Positions 34,740 to 42,915 of a DNA stretch of 64,000 nt are shown here, piece after piece. The stretch covers positions 34,471 to 98,470 of the forward strand of contig CATXDC010000011.1 of the NCBI GenBank assembly GCA_958366985.1, in the 5' to 3' direction. The first letter of the stretch is position 1. The number at the start of each line of letters is the position of its first letter. The stretch is from an uncultured Oscillospiraceae bacterium (GTDB taxonomy: Bacteria > Bacillota > Clostridia > Oscillospirales > Acutalibacteraceae). The position numbers and the translations under genes are program-made. The notes below the pieces were generated by a model, which was not told the origin of the DNA, ran no database searches, and saw nothing but the letters and a program-made list of their open reading frames with translations.

Positions 34740-35657
34740 TCAGAATTTCTCTTTACATTTAGCAGCATGGAGTTTCGGCATTATAAGCTCCGCTTCATAG
34801 CCCGCTCTTTGAAGCTCCTCTGTTATTTCACACCACAGGTTGTAAGCTCTTTGATACTCACCTTTTTCTTCAAGGCAAAACGCCTTTGAATATTTTGCAT
34901 CATAGCATTTTCCGTCTGTTTCTATTGCTTTATCCCAATAACAAAAAGCTTCATCGTATTTATCAAGATTTTTGCAGATATCTCCGGCATAAACATAAAG
35001 ATCTGCAACATCTTTAAATTTCTCCATAGCTCTTAGAACAGTTTCGTACGCTTTCACTTCATCACCGGAATAGTGATACGCCGAAATAAGCAAAATCCAC
35101 TCTTCTGCTTTTTCCTTTTGCTTACTGAGTGTTTCTTTTTGCTCTTCGATTGCTTTTTGCATTTTATCGGTTCGTGAAAGCAAAAGCATTTTCTGACGCT
35201 TTATGCGGTAGAATAAATCCTCATCCTTTTCTTTGCTCTCTTCCATTGCCGTATCAAATATACGTTCCGCTTTTTCCAGACAATAAAGCATCATTTGCTG
35301 ATACATAACACCGTAAAGACGCAAATCCTCTGCCGTATATTCATTTGATTTGAGCAGTTTTCCAAATTCATTATCGGCTCTTACAAAATCAGCGGGAGAT
35401 AAGGTGGATTCAAAAACAGCGGCAAGACGTGCGGCAAAAGAACTGTAAGCCACGGCGTTCTCTCGATATAAATCATCTATTGTCACACCGTAAATTTCCG
35501 CTATTTTCGGCAGCATCATTACATCGGGCAAAGTTGAACCATTCTCCCACCTGGAAACAGACTGAGGGCTGACCGAAAGCAGCTGCGCCGCCTGTTCCTG
35601 GGTATATTTTCTGGAAATCCGGAATTTCTTTAAATTTTCACCGAGTATATTATTCAT
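34740..35657 (-). CDS. XRE-family HTH regulator with TPR domain
   Basis: A 305-residue protein. An XRE helix-turn-helix occupies residues ~7-60 (YTQEQAAQLLSVSPQSVSRWENG), and the rest is helical TPR-like repeats (DKYDEAFCYWDKAIETD, AKYSKAFCLEEKGEYQRAYNLW). Clostridial members with this layout resemble peptide-responsive regulators. AAAGGAG ribosome site. Its last ~245 bp are duplicated at 33323-33566. Confidence 0.88.
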   Translation of the reverse strand: MNNILGENLKKFRISRKYTQEQAAQLLSVSPQSVSRWENGSTLPDVMMLPKIAEIYGVTIDDLYRENAVAYSSFAARLAAVFESTLSPADFVRADNEFGKLLKSNEYTAEDLRLYGVMYQQMMLYCLEKAERIFDTAMEESKEKDEDLFYRIKRQKMLLLSRTDKMQKAIEEQKETLSKQKEKAEEWILLISAYHYSGDEVKAYETVLRAMEKFKDVADLYVYAGDICKNLDKYDEAFCYWDKAIETDGKCYDAKYSKAFCLEEKGEYQRAYNLWCEITEELQRAGYEAELIMPKLHAAKCKEKF

Positions 35658-35860
35658 ATTGTAAACTCCTTTTTCTTTTTAGGAAGCTTCCAAGTTTATT
35701 TTATAACATTTAGATTAGCACAGTCCATATCATATTTTAATACAAGACTTGCAGTTTTCGAGATAAATTTTTTAGTCTGAACTGCAATTTTTATCTGCTC
35801 ATTATGCAAAATACTGTTATTTTTCCCTTTTACAAATCATTTTCATTTGTATTTTGTCAA

Positions 35861-35890
35861 TCGACTTTATCCAACATATTGTGGTATAAT
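35861..35890 (+). promoter_or_regulatory. Promoter of the AGCS symporter gene
   Basis: An extended -10, TGGTATAAT (35882-35890), with a weaker -35 TCGACT (35861-35866) at 18-bp spacing, 74 nt before the ATG. Confidence 0.65.
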
Positions 35891-35963
35891 ACTTAGGCTT
35901 GTCATCTCAATATAATTATCCTATTGTTTAAATTACAATATATAAACCGTAAGGAGGAAGTAA

Positions 35964-37400
35964 ATGGATTTTTTCAACTCTGTTCTCGGAAACATTTCCG
36001 ACTTTATGTACACCTATATCCTGATAATAATGCTCATTGCAGTGGGACTTTATTTTTCTTTCCGCACTAAATTTGTGCAGTTCCGACTGTTTCCTGAAGC
36101 AATTAGGGTGCTTTCAGAAAAGAAGAAAGACGGAAAAGATATTTCCTCCTTTCAGGCTCTGATGATTTCAACTGCAAGCCGTGTAGGTACTGGCAATATT
36201 GCAGGCGTTGCAACGGCTGTTGCAGCATCAACGGCAATCGGCGGTTACGGCGCAATTTTCTGGATGTGGCTTCTTGCGCTTATCGGCGCCGCTTCCGCTT
36301 TCATAGAAAGCACACTTGCTCAGCTTTACAAACATAAAAACGGTGACGAATTTGTAGGCGGTCCTGCTTACTATATTCAGAAGGGACTTAAAAGCCGTAA
36401 ACTCGGTATCGTTTTTTCAGTTCTTTTAATAGCCTGCTTTGCCTACGGTTTTAACGCTCTTCAGTCATTTAATGCAGGCTCAGCGCTGAAATATTATATT
36501 CCAAACTATGAAAGTTCAATCTGGCCTTTTGTTGTAGGCGCAATACTTGCCCTGCTTACAGCTATTACAATTTTCGGCGGCGTTCATCGCATAAGCGGTC
36601 TTGTTTCGGCAGTAGTTCCGATTATGGCTTTCATCTATATCGGTCTCGGTCTTTATATCACCTTTACAAACCTTGATGCAGTTCCCGATATGTTCGCTAA
36701 AATCTTTAAACAGGCTTTTGACTACAAAGCTGTTTTCGGAGGATTCGCTGGTTCCTGTGTAATGCAGGGAATAAAACGTGGCCTTTATTCAAATGAGGCC
36801 GGCATGGGTTCGGCTCCTAATGCCGCAGCTGCTGCGGAAGTTTCACATCCTGTAAAACAGGGTCTTGTACAGATGCTTTCAGTATTTATTGATACAATTC
36901 TCATCTGCTCTACAACAGCATTTATGCTTCTTCTCTCAGGAGTTCCAATTGACGAAAACTTAAAGGGCATGGATTTCGTTCAGGCCGCCGTTTACAATCA
37001 GGTAGGCTCCTTTGGTCCGCTGTTTATCACAATATCCATTTTCCTCTTTGCATTCAGCTCTCTTGTAGGAAACTACTATTACACCGAATCTAACTTTAAA
37101 TTTATAAAAGAATCCAAAAAGGGTCTCTTTGTTTTCAGATGCACCTGCATCATCGCAATTTTTGCAGGAGCTCTTCTCGATTTCACAACAGTCTGGACCG
37201 TTGCAGATATTCTCATGGGACTTATGGCAATAGTGAATCTCATCGCCATTGTTCTGCTGGGTCGCAAAGCCATTGCAGCTCTCAAAGATTATCAGAAGCA
37301 GCGCAAAGACGGAAAAGAACCGGTTTTCATTGCAGAAAACACAAATGTCGGAGATCCGGAAGTCTGGAACAAAGAACACGCCAAAAAGTGGGAAAATTAA
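35964..37400 (+). CDS. AGCS-family Na+:alanine/glycine symporter
   Basis: A 478-residue transporter with about 11 membrane helices. Family landmarks: QFRLFPEAIRVL, FQALMISTASRVGTGNIAGVATA, FWMWLLALIGAASAFIESTLAQLYK, GGPAYYIQKGL, RGLYSNEAGMGSAPNAAAAAEVSHPVKQG. It imports alanine or glycine with Na+. AAGGAGG ribosome site; single-gene unit ending in a terminator. Confidence 0.93.
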   Translation: MDFFNSVLGNISDFMYTYILIIMLIAVGLYFSFRTKFVQFRLFPEAIRVLSEKKKDGKDISSFQALMISTASRVGTGNIAGVATAVAASTAIGGYGAIFWMWLLALIGAASAFIESTLAQLYKHKNGDEFVGGPAYYIQKGLKSRKLGIVFSVLLIACFAYGFNALQSFNAGSALKYYIPNYESSIWPFVVGAILALLTAITIFGGVHRISGLVSAVVPIMAFIYIGLGLYITFTNLDAVPDMFAKIFKQAFDYKAVFGGFAGSCVMQGIKRGLYSNEAGMGSAPNAAAAAEVSHPVKQGLVQMLSVFIDTILICSTTAFMLLLSGVPIDENLKGMDFVQAAVYNQVGSFGPLFITISIFLFAFSSLVGNYYYTESNFKFIKESKKGLFVFRCTCIIAIFAGALLDFTTVWTVADILMGLMAIVNLIAIVLLGRKAIAALKDYQKQRKDGKEPVFIAENTNVGDPEVWNKEHAKKWEN

Positions 37401-37408
37401 ACTATATC

Positions 37409-37436
37409 AAAAAGCGGCTTTTGCCGCTTTTTATTT
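37409..37436 (+). terminator. Terminator of the symporter gene
   Basis: AAAAAGCGGC (37409-37418) pairs with GCCGCTTTTT (37423-37432) around TTTT, then T-rich. Confidence 0.9.
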
Positions 37437-37525
37437 TGACTTTCGTCAGCATATAAAACATTGACATTAATAGTTATGAGTCTATAATTATTTTCAGATA
37501 ATACATCACTGGAAGGTGATTTTAA

Positions 37526-38647
37526 TTGCTTACAAAAATAAAAGCTTTTATCTCAAAGGAAGCTGTACTTTGCATTTCGGCGATTCTTACGATAATTTCC
37601 GCCTTCTTTGTGCCGCCATCAGCAGAATATTTCAGCTACATAGACTGGCGTGTACTCTGTCTCTTATTCTGTCTTATGGCAGTTACATCGGGACTCGAAA
37701 GCTGCGGATTTTTCTCAAGGACAGCTTGTCTCCTCGTTAAAAAAGCACCGAATCTGAGAGTCCTCTCTCTGTTCCTGGTGCTGCTTCCGTTTTTCTCATC
37801 CATGATTGTAACAAACGACGTGGCGCTTATTATTTTTGTTCCCCTTGCAATCATGATAGCAGGAAATGTCACAACTCCCGCTAATACCATAAAATTAGTT
37901 GTTCTTCAAACTGCCGCCGCTAACCTCGGCAGCATGGCAACGCCCTTAGGAAATCCCCAGAATCTTTTCCTTTACACTAACTATTCCCTTTCTCCCCTCG
38001 ACTTTTTTAAGGTCGTACTTCCAATAGCTTTTATAAGCCTTATTTTAATTTGTCTTTCGGTACTGCTCATAGGAAACCGAACCACACAAATCGAACTTCC
38101 TGTAGGAGCTCCAACTGCCGATAAAAAACGTCAGTATCTGTTTTTCGGACTGCTGATTCTGTCACTCCTCTCCGTTTTCAGAGTGATAAACTACTTTATC
38201 CTTCTCGGAATTACAGTTATACTCCTGCTTATTTTCGCAAGAGATATTTTCAAAAAAATTGATTACTGTCTGCTCCTTACATTCGTTTGCTTTTTCATAT
38301 TTGCAAAGAATATGGGTCACATTGAAATTGTGCGCTCCTTCTGCGAAGAGCTTATGGTAAAATATCCTCTTATTACACCTATTGCTGCAAGTCAGGTTAT
38401 CAGCAATGTTCCTGCAGCTGTGCTCCTTGCACCGTTTACCGATAACTCTGCCGCTCTTCTTGCAGGCACCAACATCGGCGGTCTCGGAACACCTGTCGCC
38501 TCCCTTGCAAGTCTTATCTCTCTTAAGCTCTACATGAAATCTGAAAATGCAGATTCAAAAAAATATCTGCTTTTCTTCACCGCAGTAAATGTAGTTTTTC
38601 TTATAATTCTTGTTCTTTTCGCAGAAGTCGTAATGGGCGGTTATTGA
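37526..38647 (+). CDS. SLC13/CitM-like anion permease
   Basis: A 373-residue polytopic protein of the ArsB/NhaD-CitMHS-DASS superfamily. MIVTNDVALIIFVPLAI, ANLGSMATPLGNPQNLFLY and SNVPAAVLLAPFTDN...GTNIGGLGTPVASLASLISL are the two half-repeat substrate motifs (SNT/TND type). Likely a dicarboxylate, sulfate or other anion carrier. TTG 37526 follows GGAAGGTGAT. The TPP-riboswitch promoter overlaps its stop codon, and it has no terminator of its own, so read-through into the thiamine leader is possible. Confidence 0.8.
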   Translation: MLTKIKAFISKEAVLCISAILTIISAFFVPPSAEYFSYIDWRVLCLLFCLMAVTSGLESCGFFSRTACLLVKKAPNLRVLSLFLVLLPFFSSMIVTNDVALIIFVPLAIMIAGNVTTPANTIKLVVLQTAAANLGSMATPLGNPQNLFLYTNYSLSPLDFFKVVLPIAFISLILICLSVLLIGNRTTQIELPVGAPTADKKRQYLFFGLLILSLLSVFRVINYFILLGITVILLLIFARDIFKKIDYCLLLTFVCFFIFAKNMGHIEIVRSFCEELMVKYPLITPIAASQVISNVPAAVLLAPFTDNSAALLAGTNIGGLGTPVASLASLISLKLYMKSENADSKKYLLFFTAVNVVFLIILVLFAEVVMGGY

Positions 38648-38672
38648 TATTTTTATATTATTGTGCTAAAAT
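38644..38672 (+). promoter_or_regulatory. Promoter of the TPP riboswitch transcript
   Basis: TTGATA (38644-38649) and TAAAAT (38667-38672) with 17-bp spacing; the start would fall about 38679, just before the aptamer. Confidence 0.7.
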
Positions 38673-38680
38673 TTAAATAA

Positions 38681-38820
38681 TACACGGGGAGCTTGCACAG
38701 GCAGGCTGAGAGGAAGCGGCGCTTCGACCCTTTGACCTGATTTGGATAATGCCAACGCAGGGAAGGTTTCTTTTCTTGATTTTCGGGGGAAGCATCTGCC
38801 GCAGATGTTTCCCCTTTTGT
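38681..38820 (+). promoter_or_regulatory. TPP riboswitch (THI box) with terminator
   Basis: Consensus elements in order: ACACGGGGAGC, GGCTGAGAGG, GACCCTTTGACCTGATTTGG, ATAATGCCAACGCAGGGA (aptamer ~38682-38767). The expression platform is a 14-bp stem (38786-38799 with 38801-38814, innermost pairs open in practice) followed by TTTTGTATTTT. Thiamine pyrophosphate binding should favour termination and shut off thiE-HAD-thiD. Confidence 0.96.
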
Positions 38821-38835
38821 ATTTTGGAGGTCATT

Positions 38836-39480
38836 ATGTTAAAAAAAGAAAACCTTTTGCTCTATGCAATTACTGATTCATCTGCTTTAGGAGCATTTAC
38901 CCTTGAAGAAAAAACAGAACTTGCATTAAAGGGCGGAGCGACAATGATTCAGCTTCGTGAAAAACATGCAGATCCTGAAACTTTTTTACAGGATGCAATA
39001 AGAATTAAAGAAATCTGCCATAAATACTCTGCGCCCCTCATTATAAATGACAATCCAGAAATTGCATTAAAAGCCGGAGCCGACGGAGTACATCTCGGTC
39101 AGGGAGACATGGACATTGCAGAAGCCAAAAAAATGCTGGGAGATAATATGATTATCGGCATCACCGCAAGAACCCCCGAACAGGCTGCCGAAGCAGAGAA
39201 AAACGGAGCTGATTATCTCGGCTCAGGCGCTGTTTTCGGCACATCCACAAAAGCGGACGCAAAACCCATGTCAAAGGAAACACTTAAAAAAATCTGTGAA
39301 ACTGTAAAGATTCCCGTTGTTGCCATAGGAGGCATAAACGAAACAAACGCCCCCCAGCTTAAAGGCACCGGAATAGCAGGACTCGCAGTTGTCTCTGCAA
39401 TATATTCTTCCGACGAGCCGGAAAAAGCTGCCGCTGAACTTAAAAAAATCGCCTTGGGAGTGACTGAAAATGAAGCTTAA
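38836..39480 (+). CDS. thiE: Thiamine-phosphate synthase ThiE
   Basis: A 214-residue TIM barrel. ATG 38836 follows GGAGG; the frame reaching back to 38749 crosses the riboswitch terminator and is not used. ThiE residues are present: MIQLREK (diphosphate/HMP site), INDN, GADGVHLGQGD, GSGAVFGTSTK and AIGGI. It joins HMP-PP and thiazole phosphate into thiamine phosphate. It overlaps the HAD gene by 11 nt. Confidence 0.95.
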   Translation: MLKKENLLLYAITDSSALGAFTLEEKTELALKGGATMIQLREKHADPETFLQDAIRIKEICHKYSAPLIINDNPEIALKAGADGVHLGQGDMDIAEAKKMLGDNMIIGITARTPEQAAEAEKNGADYLGSGAVFGTSTKADAKPMSKETLKKICETVKIPVVAIGGINETNAPQLKGTGIAGLAVVSAIYSSDEPEKAAAELKKIALGVTENEA

Positions 39481-40120
39481 AGGCGCAATTTTTGACGTTG
39501 ACGGAACACTCTTTGACTCTATGGGAATGTGGGCAACTGCCGCAAGCAGATATTTAAAATCTCAGGGTATCGAACCACCCGAGGGCATTGACAGCAAATT
39601 CATTACACTGAGTCTCGCTGAAGGGTCAAAGCTTATAAAAAATGAATTTATGCCCCACCTTACATGGGAACAGATAGCACAGGGAATAAATGATTTAATT
39701 GAGGATTTCTATTTTAATTTACATGAAACCAAGCCCGGTGTGCCTGAGCTTTTAAAGGCTCTCAGCGATGCAGGGGTTTCTATGTGCATAGCTACGGCAA
39801 CGGATAAATATTTAGTCCGAAAAGCTCTCGACAACTGCGGAATACTAAAATACTTCGGAGAAATATTCACCTGTCCCGATTTAGGTGTCGGCAAGGACAC
39901 GCCCCACATCTACCGTACAGCTTTAGCTTTCTTGGGAACAGAAAGAGAGAATACCCTTATTTTTGAAGATTCTTATTTTGCCACCAAAACCGCTTTTAAC
40001 GACGGCTTTATAATCGCTGCCGTAGAAGATAAATGGGCAATGAAACACAAAGATGAAATAAAGGCAATTTCAAAATATTACATAACTTCTTATGACGAAT
40101 GGAGGAAAAACAATCTATGA
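39470..40120 (+). CDS. HAD-superfamily hydrolase of the thi operon
   Basis: A 216-residue phosphatase-type HAD: motif I FDVDGTLFDS, an alpha-helical cap (residues ~15-85), motif II IATATD, motif III region GVGKDTPHIYRTA and motif IV FEDSYFATKTAFNDG. Its place between thiE and thiD, with overlapping ends on both sides, suggests dephosphorylation of a thiamine-pathway phosphate (for example thiamine or HMP phosphate). That is inference from context; the substrate could be any small phospho-metabolite. Confidence 0.85.
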   Translation: MKLKGAIFDVDGTLFDSMGMWATAASRYLKSQGIEPPEGIDSKFITLSLAEGSKLIKNEFMPHLTWEQIAQGINDLIEDFYFNLHETKPGVPELLKALSDAGVSMCIATATDKYLVRKALDNCGILKYFGEIFTCPDLGVGKDTPHIYRTALAFLGTERENTLIFEDSYFATKTAFNDGFIIAAVEDKWAMKHKDEIKAISKYYITSYDEWRKNNL

Positions 40121-40896
40121 AAACCGTACTTTCAATTGCAGGCTCTGATTGCAGCGGCGGCGCCGGTATTCAGGCAGATATCAAAACCATTACCGCACAC
40201 AAACTTTATGCTATGAGTGTTATAACAGCTATGACAGCTCAGAACACAACAGGTGTTTACGGCGTACAGGAGGCAACTCCGGAATTTGTGGCTCAGCAGA
40301 TTGACTGTGTATTCAACGACATACGTCCCGACGCTGTTAAAATCGGCATGGTGTCAAATGCTGAAATCATTAAGATAATCGCCGCAAAGCTCAAAGAATA
40401 TAAAGCGGAGAATATTGTTGTTGATCCTGTCATGGTCTCCACAAGCGGAAGCGTTCTTTTAAACGAGAACGCCATGGATGCCCTTAAAAACGAGCTTCTC
40501 CCCTTAGGTACGGTTATAACTCCCAATCTTCATGAAGCAGTGGCTCTTTGCGGATATGAAATTAAAAACAGCGAGGATATGCTCAAAGCTGCAAAAGATA
40601 TTTCAGAAAACATCAGCGGTGCAGTGCTCATTAAAGGAGGTCATCTTGAAGATACAGCAGATGATCTTCTTTATGAAAACAACTGGGCAACCTGGTTCAA
40701 GGGTGAAAGAGTGGACAACCCCAACACCCACGGAACAGGCTGCACTCTTTCTTCTGCCATAGCCTGCGGACTTGCAAGAGGATTTTCTGTTGAGGAAAGT
40801 GTAAATTGTGCTAAAGGTTATATAACAGGTGCATTAAAAGCGGGCCTTGATTTAGGAAAGGGAAGCGGACCTCTTAACCATATGTACATTCTCTGA
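40117..40896 (+). CDS. thiD: HMP/HMP-phosphate kinase ThiD
   Basis: A 259-residue ribokinase-fold enzyme: VLSIAGSDCSGGAGIQADIKTI, AMTAQNTTGV, VDPVMVSTSG, LLPLGTVITPNLHEA, and the catalytic NTHGTGCTLSSAIACGLARG. It phosphorylates hydroxymethylpyrimidine twice to HMP-PP. ATG 40117 overlaps the HAD stop (ATGA) with GGAGG upstream. Confidence 0.95.
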   Translation: MKTVLSIAGSDCSGGAGIQADIKTITAHKLYAMSVITAMTAQNTTGVYGVQEATPEFVAQQIDCVFNDIRPDAVKIGMVSNAEIIKIIAAKLKEYKAENIVVDPVMVSTSGSVLLNENAMDALKNELLPLGTVITPNLHEAVALCGYEIKNSEDMLKAAKDISENISGAVLIKGGHLEDTADDLLYENNWATWFKGERVDNPNTHGTGCTLSSAIACGLARGFSVEESVNCAKGYITGALKAGLDLGKGSGPLNHMYIL

Positions 40897-40915
40897 TTTT
40901 CCCTTTAGTTTTTTA

Positions 40916-40944
40916 TTGACTAATTTGCAGTGATGTGCTATTAT
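40916..40944 (+). promoter_or_regulatory. Promoter of the thiS leader
   Basis: TTGACT (40916-40921) and TATTAT (40939-40944), spacing exactly 17 bp; the start is predicted at about 40951. It gives thiSFGH-tenI its own transcript. Confidence 0.8.
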
Positions 40945-40950
40945 TCTTAG

Positions 40951-41026
40951 CAGAGTGAGCGGAAAAGTCTCACGAAGGGGTACACCACCGCGGGTGTAAT
41001 TCTTCGTGGGGCTTTTCTGCTTTTTT
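40951..41026 (+). promoter_or_regulatory. Structured non-TPP leader RNA upstream of thiS
   Basis: A 20-bp stem with three G-T pairs (40958-40977 with 41002-41021) is capped by TACACC (40981-40986) pairing with GGTGTA (40993-40998) and is followed by six T residues, forming a terminator. An alternative small hairpin, GTGAG (40955-40959) with CTCAC (40969-40973), would occupy part of the 5' arm and prevent it. No TPP-aptamer elements are present. A candidate structured RNA called the thiS motif has been reported upstream of thiS genes; whether this belongs to it needs a covariance search. Confidence 0.75.
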
Positions 41027-41052
41027 AATGCTTTTATCGGAGGTGTTACAAA

Positions 41053-41262
41053 GTGGAGATGATTAAAATAACTCTCAGCGGAGAGGAAAAAGATATACCG
41101 TCAGGTATATCCATACTTGCGCTTACCGAAACACTCGGTCTTAAAAAAGAGCGTATAGCGGCAGAGCTTAACGGAGAAATTATACCCAAGGCAAACTATG
41201 AGAGCACAATTCTCTCTGACGGAGACAGTCTCGAAATAGTAAACTTTGTGGGCGGAGGCTGA
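41053..41262 (+). CDS. thiS: Sulfur carrier protein ThiS
   Basis: A 69-residue ubiquitin-like protein ending in the required Gly-Gly (NFVGGG), with LGLKKERIAAELNGEI and LSDGDSLEIVNFVGGG typical of ThiS. The C-terminal glycine is adenylated by ThiF and converted to a thiocarboxylate that donates sulfur to the thiazole. GTG 41053 with GGAGGTG 7 nt upstream is preferred to ATG 41059. Confidence 0.95.
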   Translation: MEMIKITLSGEEKDIPSGISILALTETLGLKKERIAAELNGEIIPKANYESTILSDGDSLEIVNFVGGG

Positions 41263-41270
41263 TTTATTAA

Positions 41271-42080
41271 ATGAAAATCACCTTAAACGGCAAACCCTTT
41301 GAAACTCAGGAGAACAGTGTTTTTGCACTGCGAAAATCACTGGGGTTTACTGAAAATAAAACCGTTACAATTAAAAACGGATTTGCTTTAAGTGAAGACT
41401 CTCTTATAAAAGACGGTGACAATGTATTTTTTATTGAGAAGGACATACTCCCCGACCGTGATTCCCTTGACGTTATGATGAAAGCAAGGCTTACTCCGGG
41501 AGTATACGAAAAAATAAAAAATGCAAAAGTTGCTGTTGCGGGGCTTGGAGGTCTCGGCTCCTCCATAGCAGAGGCTTTGGCACGCACAGGAGTCGGTCAT
41601 CTTCATCTTATTGATTTTGACACAGTAGAACCGAGCAACCTCAACCGTCAGCGGTACAGGATTTGTCATCTGGGAATGGCTAAATCGGAAGCAACCGCTT
41701 TACAGATAAAGGAATATAATCCTTTTATTAGAGTAAAAGCGGAACAAGTACGCATTACCGCCGAAAATGCAGCGGAGATTTTCGCAGAGGATGACATCAT
41801 CTGTGAAGCCTTTGACTCACCGGAAGCAAAGGCGGAAATGATAAATGCTATTCTCGAAAAATGCCCTCAGAAAAAAATAGTGGCTGCATCAGGCATGGCG
41901 GGGCTGGAAAGCTCAAACACAATAGTTACAAAACGCATTATGAAAAACTTTTACCTTTGCGGTGACGGAGTTTCCGCTGCCGAGGAGGGACGAGGTCTTA
42001 TGGCGCCGAGAGTAGATATCTGCGCCGGACATCAGGCAAATATGGTTCTGCGGCTTATTACAGGCTGCGAAGAACCTTAA
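41271..42080 (+). CDS. thiF: ThiS adenylyltransferase ThiF with N-terminal ThiS-like domain
   Basis: A 269-residue protein. Residues 1-~65 are a second ThiS-like fold (MKITLNGKPFET...IKDGDNVFFIEK) without a terminal Gly-Gly; an E1-type domain follows with VAVAGLGGLGSSIAEALARTG, LIDFDTVEPSNLNRQRYR and AFDSPEAKAEMI. This matches the short ThiF family 2 of clostridia. No CxxC zinc pairs are seen, as expected for this branch. It activates ThiS with ATP. Confidence 0.92.
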   Translation: MKITLNGKPFETQENSVFALRKSLGFTENKTVTIKNGFALSEDSLIKDGDNVFFIEKDILPDRDSLDVMMKARLTPGVYEKIKNAKVAVAGLGGLGSSIAEALARTGVGHLHLIDFDTVEPSNLNRQRYRICHLGMAKSEATALQIKEYNPFIRVKAEQVRITAENAAEIFAEDDIICEAFDSPEAKAEMINAILEKCPQKKIVAASGMAGLESSNTIVTKRIMKNFYLCGDGVSAAEEGRGLMAPRVDICAGHQANMVLRLITGCEEP

Positions 42081-42104
42081 TCCAAATATAAGGAGTAAAA
42101 GAAA

Positions 42105-42869
42105 ATGGACACTTTCAAACTCGGATCACATGAATTTACATCAAGATTTATTTTAGGCTCGGGAAAATATTCCCTTAACCTTATTAAAGCTGCCGTTGAA
42201 GAGGCAGGAGCTCAGATTATCACACTGGCTCTGAGAAGAGCAAACCTTGGCGGAGCAGAAAACATTCTTGACTACATCCCTGAGGGAGTTACACTTCTCC
42301 CCAACACATCGGGTGCAAGAAATGCTGATGAGGCTGTAAGAATTGCACGCCTTGCAAGAGAAATCGGATGCGGCGATTTTGTAAAAATCGAAGTTATCCA
42401 CGATTCTAAATATCTTCTCCCCGATAACTATGAGACAATCAAGGCAACGGAAATCCTTGCAAAAGAGGGATTTGTAGTTATGCCCTATATGTATCCCGAC
42501 CTCAACGCCGCAAGAGATCTTGCAAATGCCGGCGCAGCCTGCATCATGCCCTTAGGTTCACCTATCGGCTCCAACAAAGGCCTTTGCACAAAGGATTTCA
42601 TCCAGATACTTATTGATGAAATCGACCTTCCCGTTATTGTTGACGCAGGCATCGGCCGTCCCTCACAGGCATGCGAGGCAATGGAAATGGGCGCTGCCGC
42701 AGTTATGGCAAACACCGCAATCGCAACTGCCGGCGACATTCCCGCAATGGCAAAGGCATTTAAGCAGGCTATTGAAGCAGGACGCAGCGCATATCTTTCA
42801 GGTCTCGGCAGGGTTCTTGACAAAGGCGGCAGTGCTTCCTCTCCCCTTACAGGATTCTTGCAGGACTAA
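42105..42869 (+). CDS. thiG: Thiazole synthase ThiG
   Basis: A 254-residue TIM barrel: FTSRFILGSGKYS (Schiff-base region), ALRRANLGG, LPNTSGARNADEAVRIARLARE, VKIEVIHDSKYLLPD, MPLGSPIGSNKGL, VDAGIGRPSQACEAMEMGAAAVMANTAIA. It condenses deoxyxylulose phosphate, dehydroglycine and ThiS-COSH into the thiazole. In-line with thiF (24 nt). Confidence 0.96.
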   Translation: MDTFKLGSHEFTSRFILGSGKYSLNLIKAAVEEAGAQIITLALRRANLGGAENILDYIPEGVTLLPNTSGARNADEAVRIARLAREIGCGDFVKIEVIHDSKYLLPDNYETIKATEILAKEGFVVMPYMYPDLNAARDLANAGAACIMPLGSPIGSNKGLCTKDFIQILIDEIDLPVIVDAGIGRPSQACEAMEMGAAAVMANTAIATAGDIPAMAKAFKQAIEAGRSAYLSGLGRVLDKGGSASSPLTGFLQD

Positions 42870-42915
42870 TTCTCCCAAGGCTTAAGAAAATCAGAAAGGC
42901 AGCGAATTTTATATT

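Noticed and set aside
38749..38835. Longer ThiE starting inside the riboswitch
   Set aside because: The frame runs through the TPP aptamer end and the terminator; GGAGG before ATG 38836 decides the start.
40951..41026. T-box riboswitch upstream of thiS (GGTACACCACCGCGG recalls the T-box antiterminator sequence)
   Set aside because: The leader is only ~75 nt, has no specifier stem, and the resemblance is limited to a few GC-rich bases inside a long perfect hairpin.
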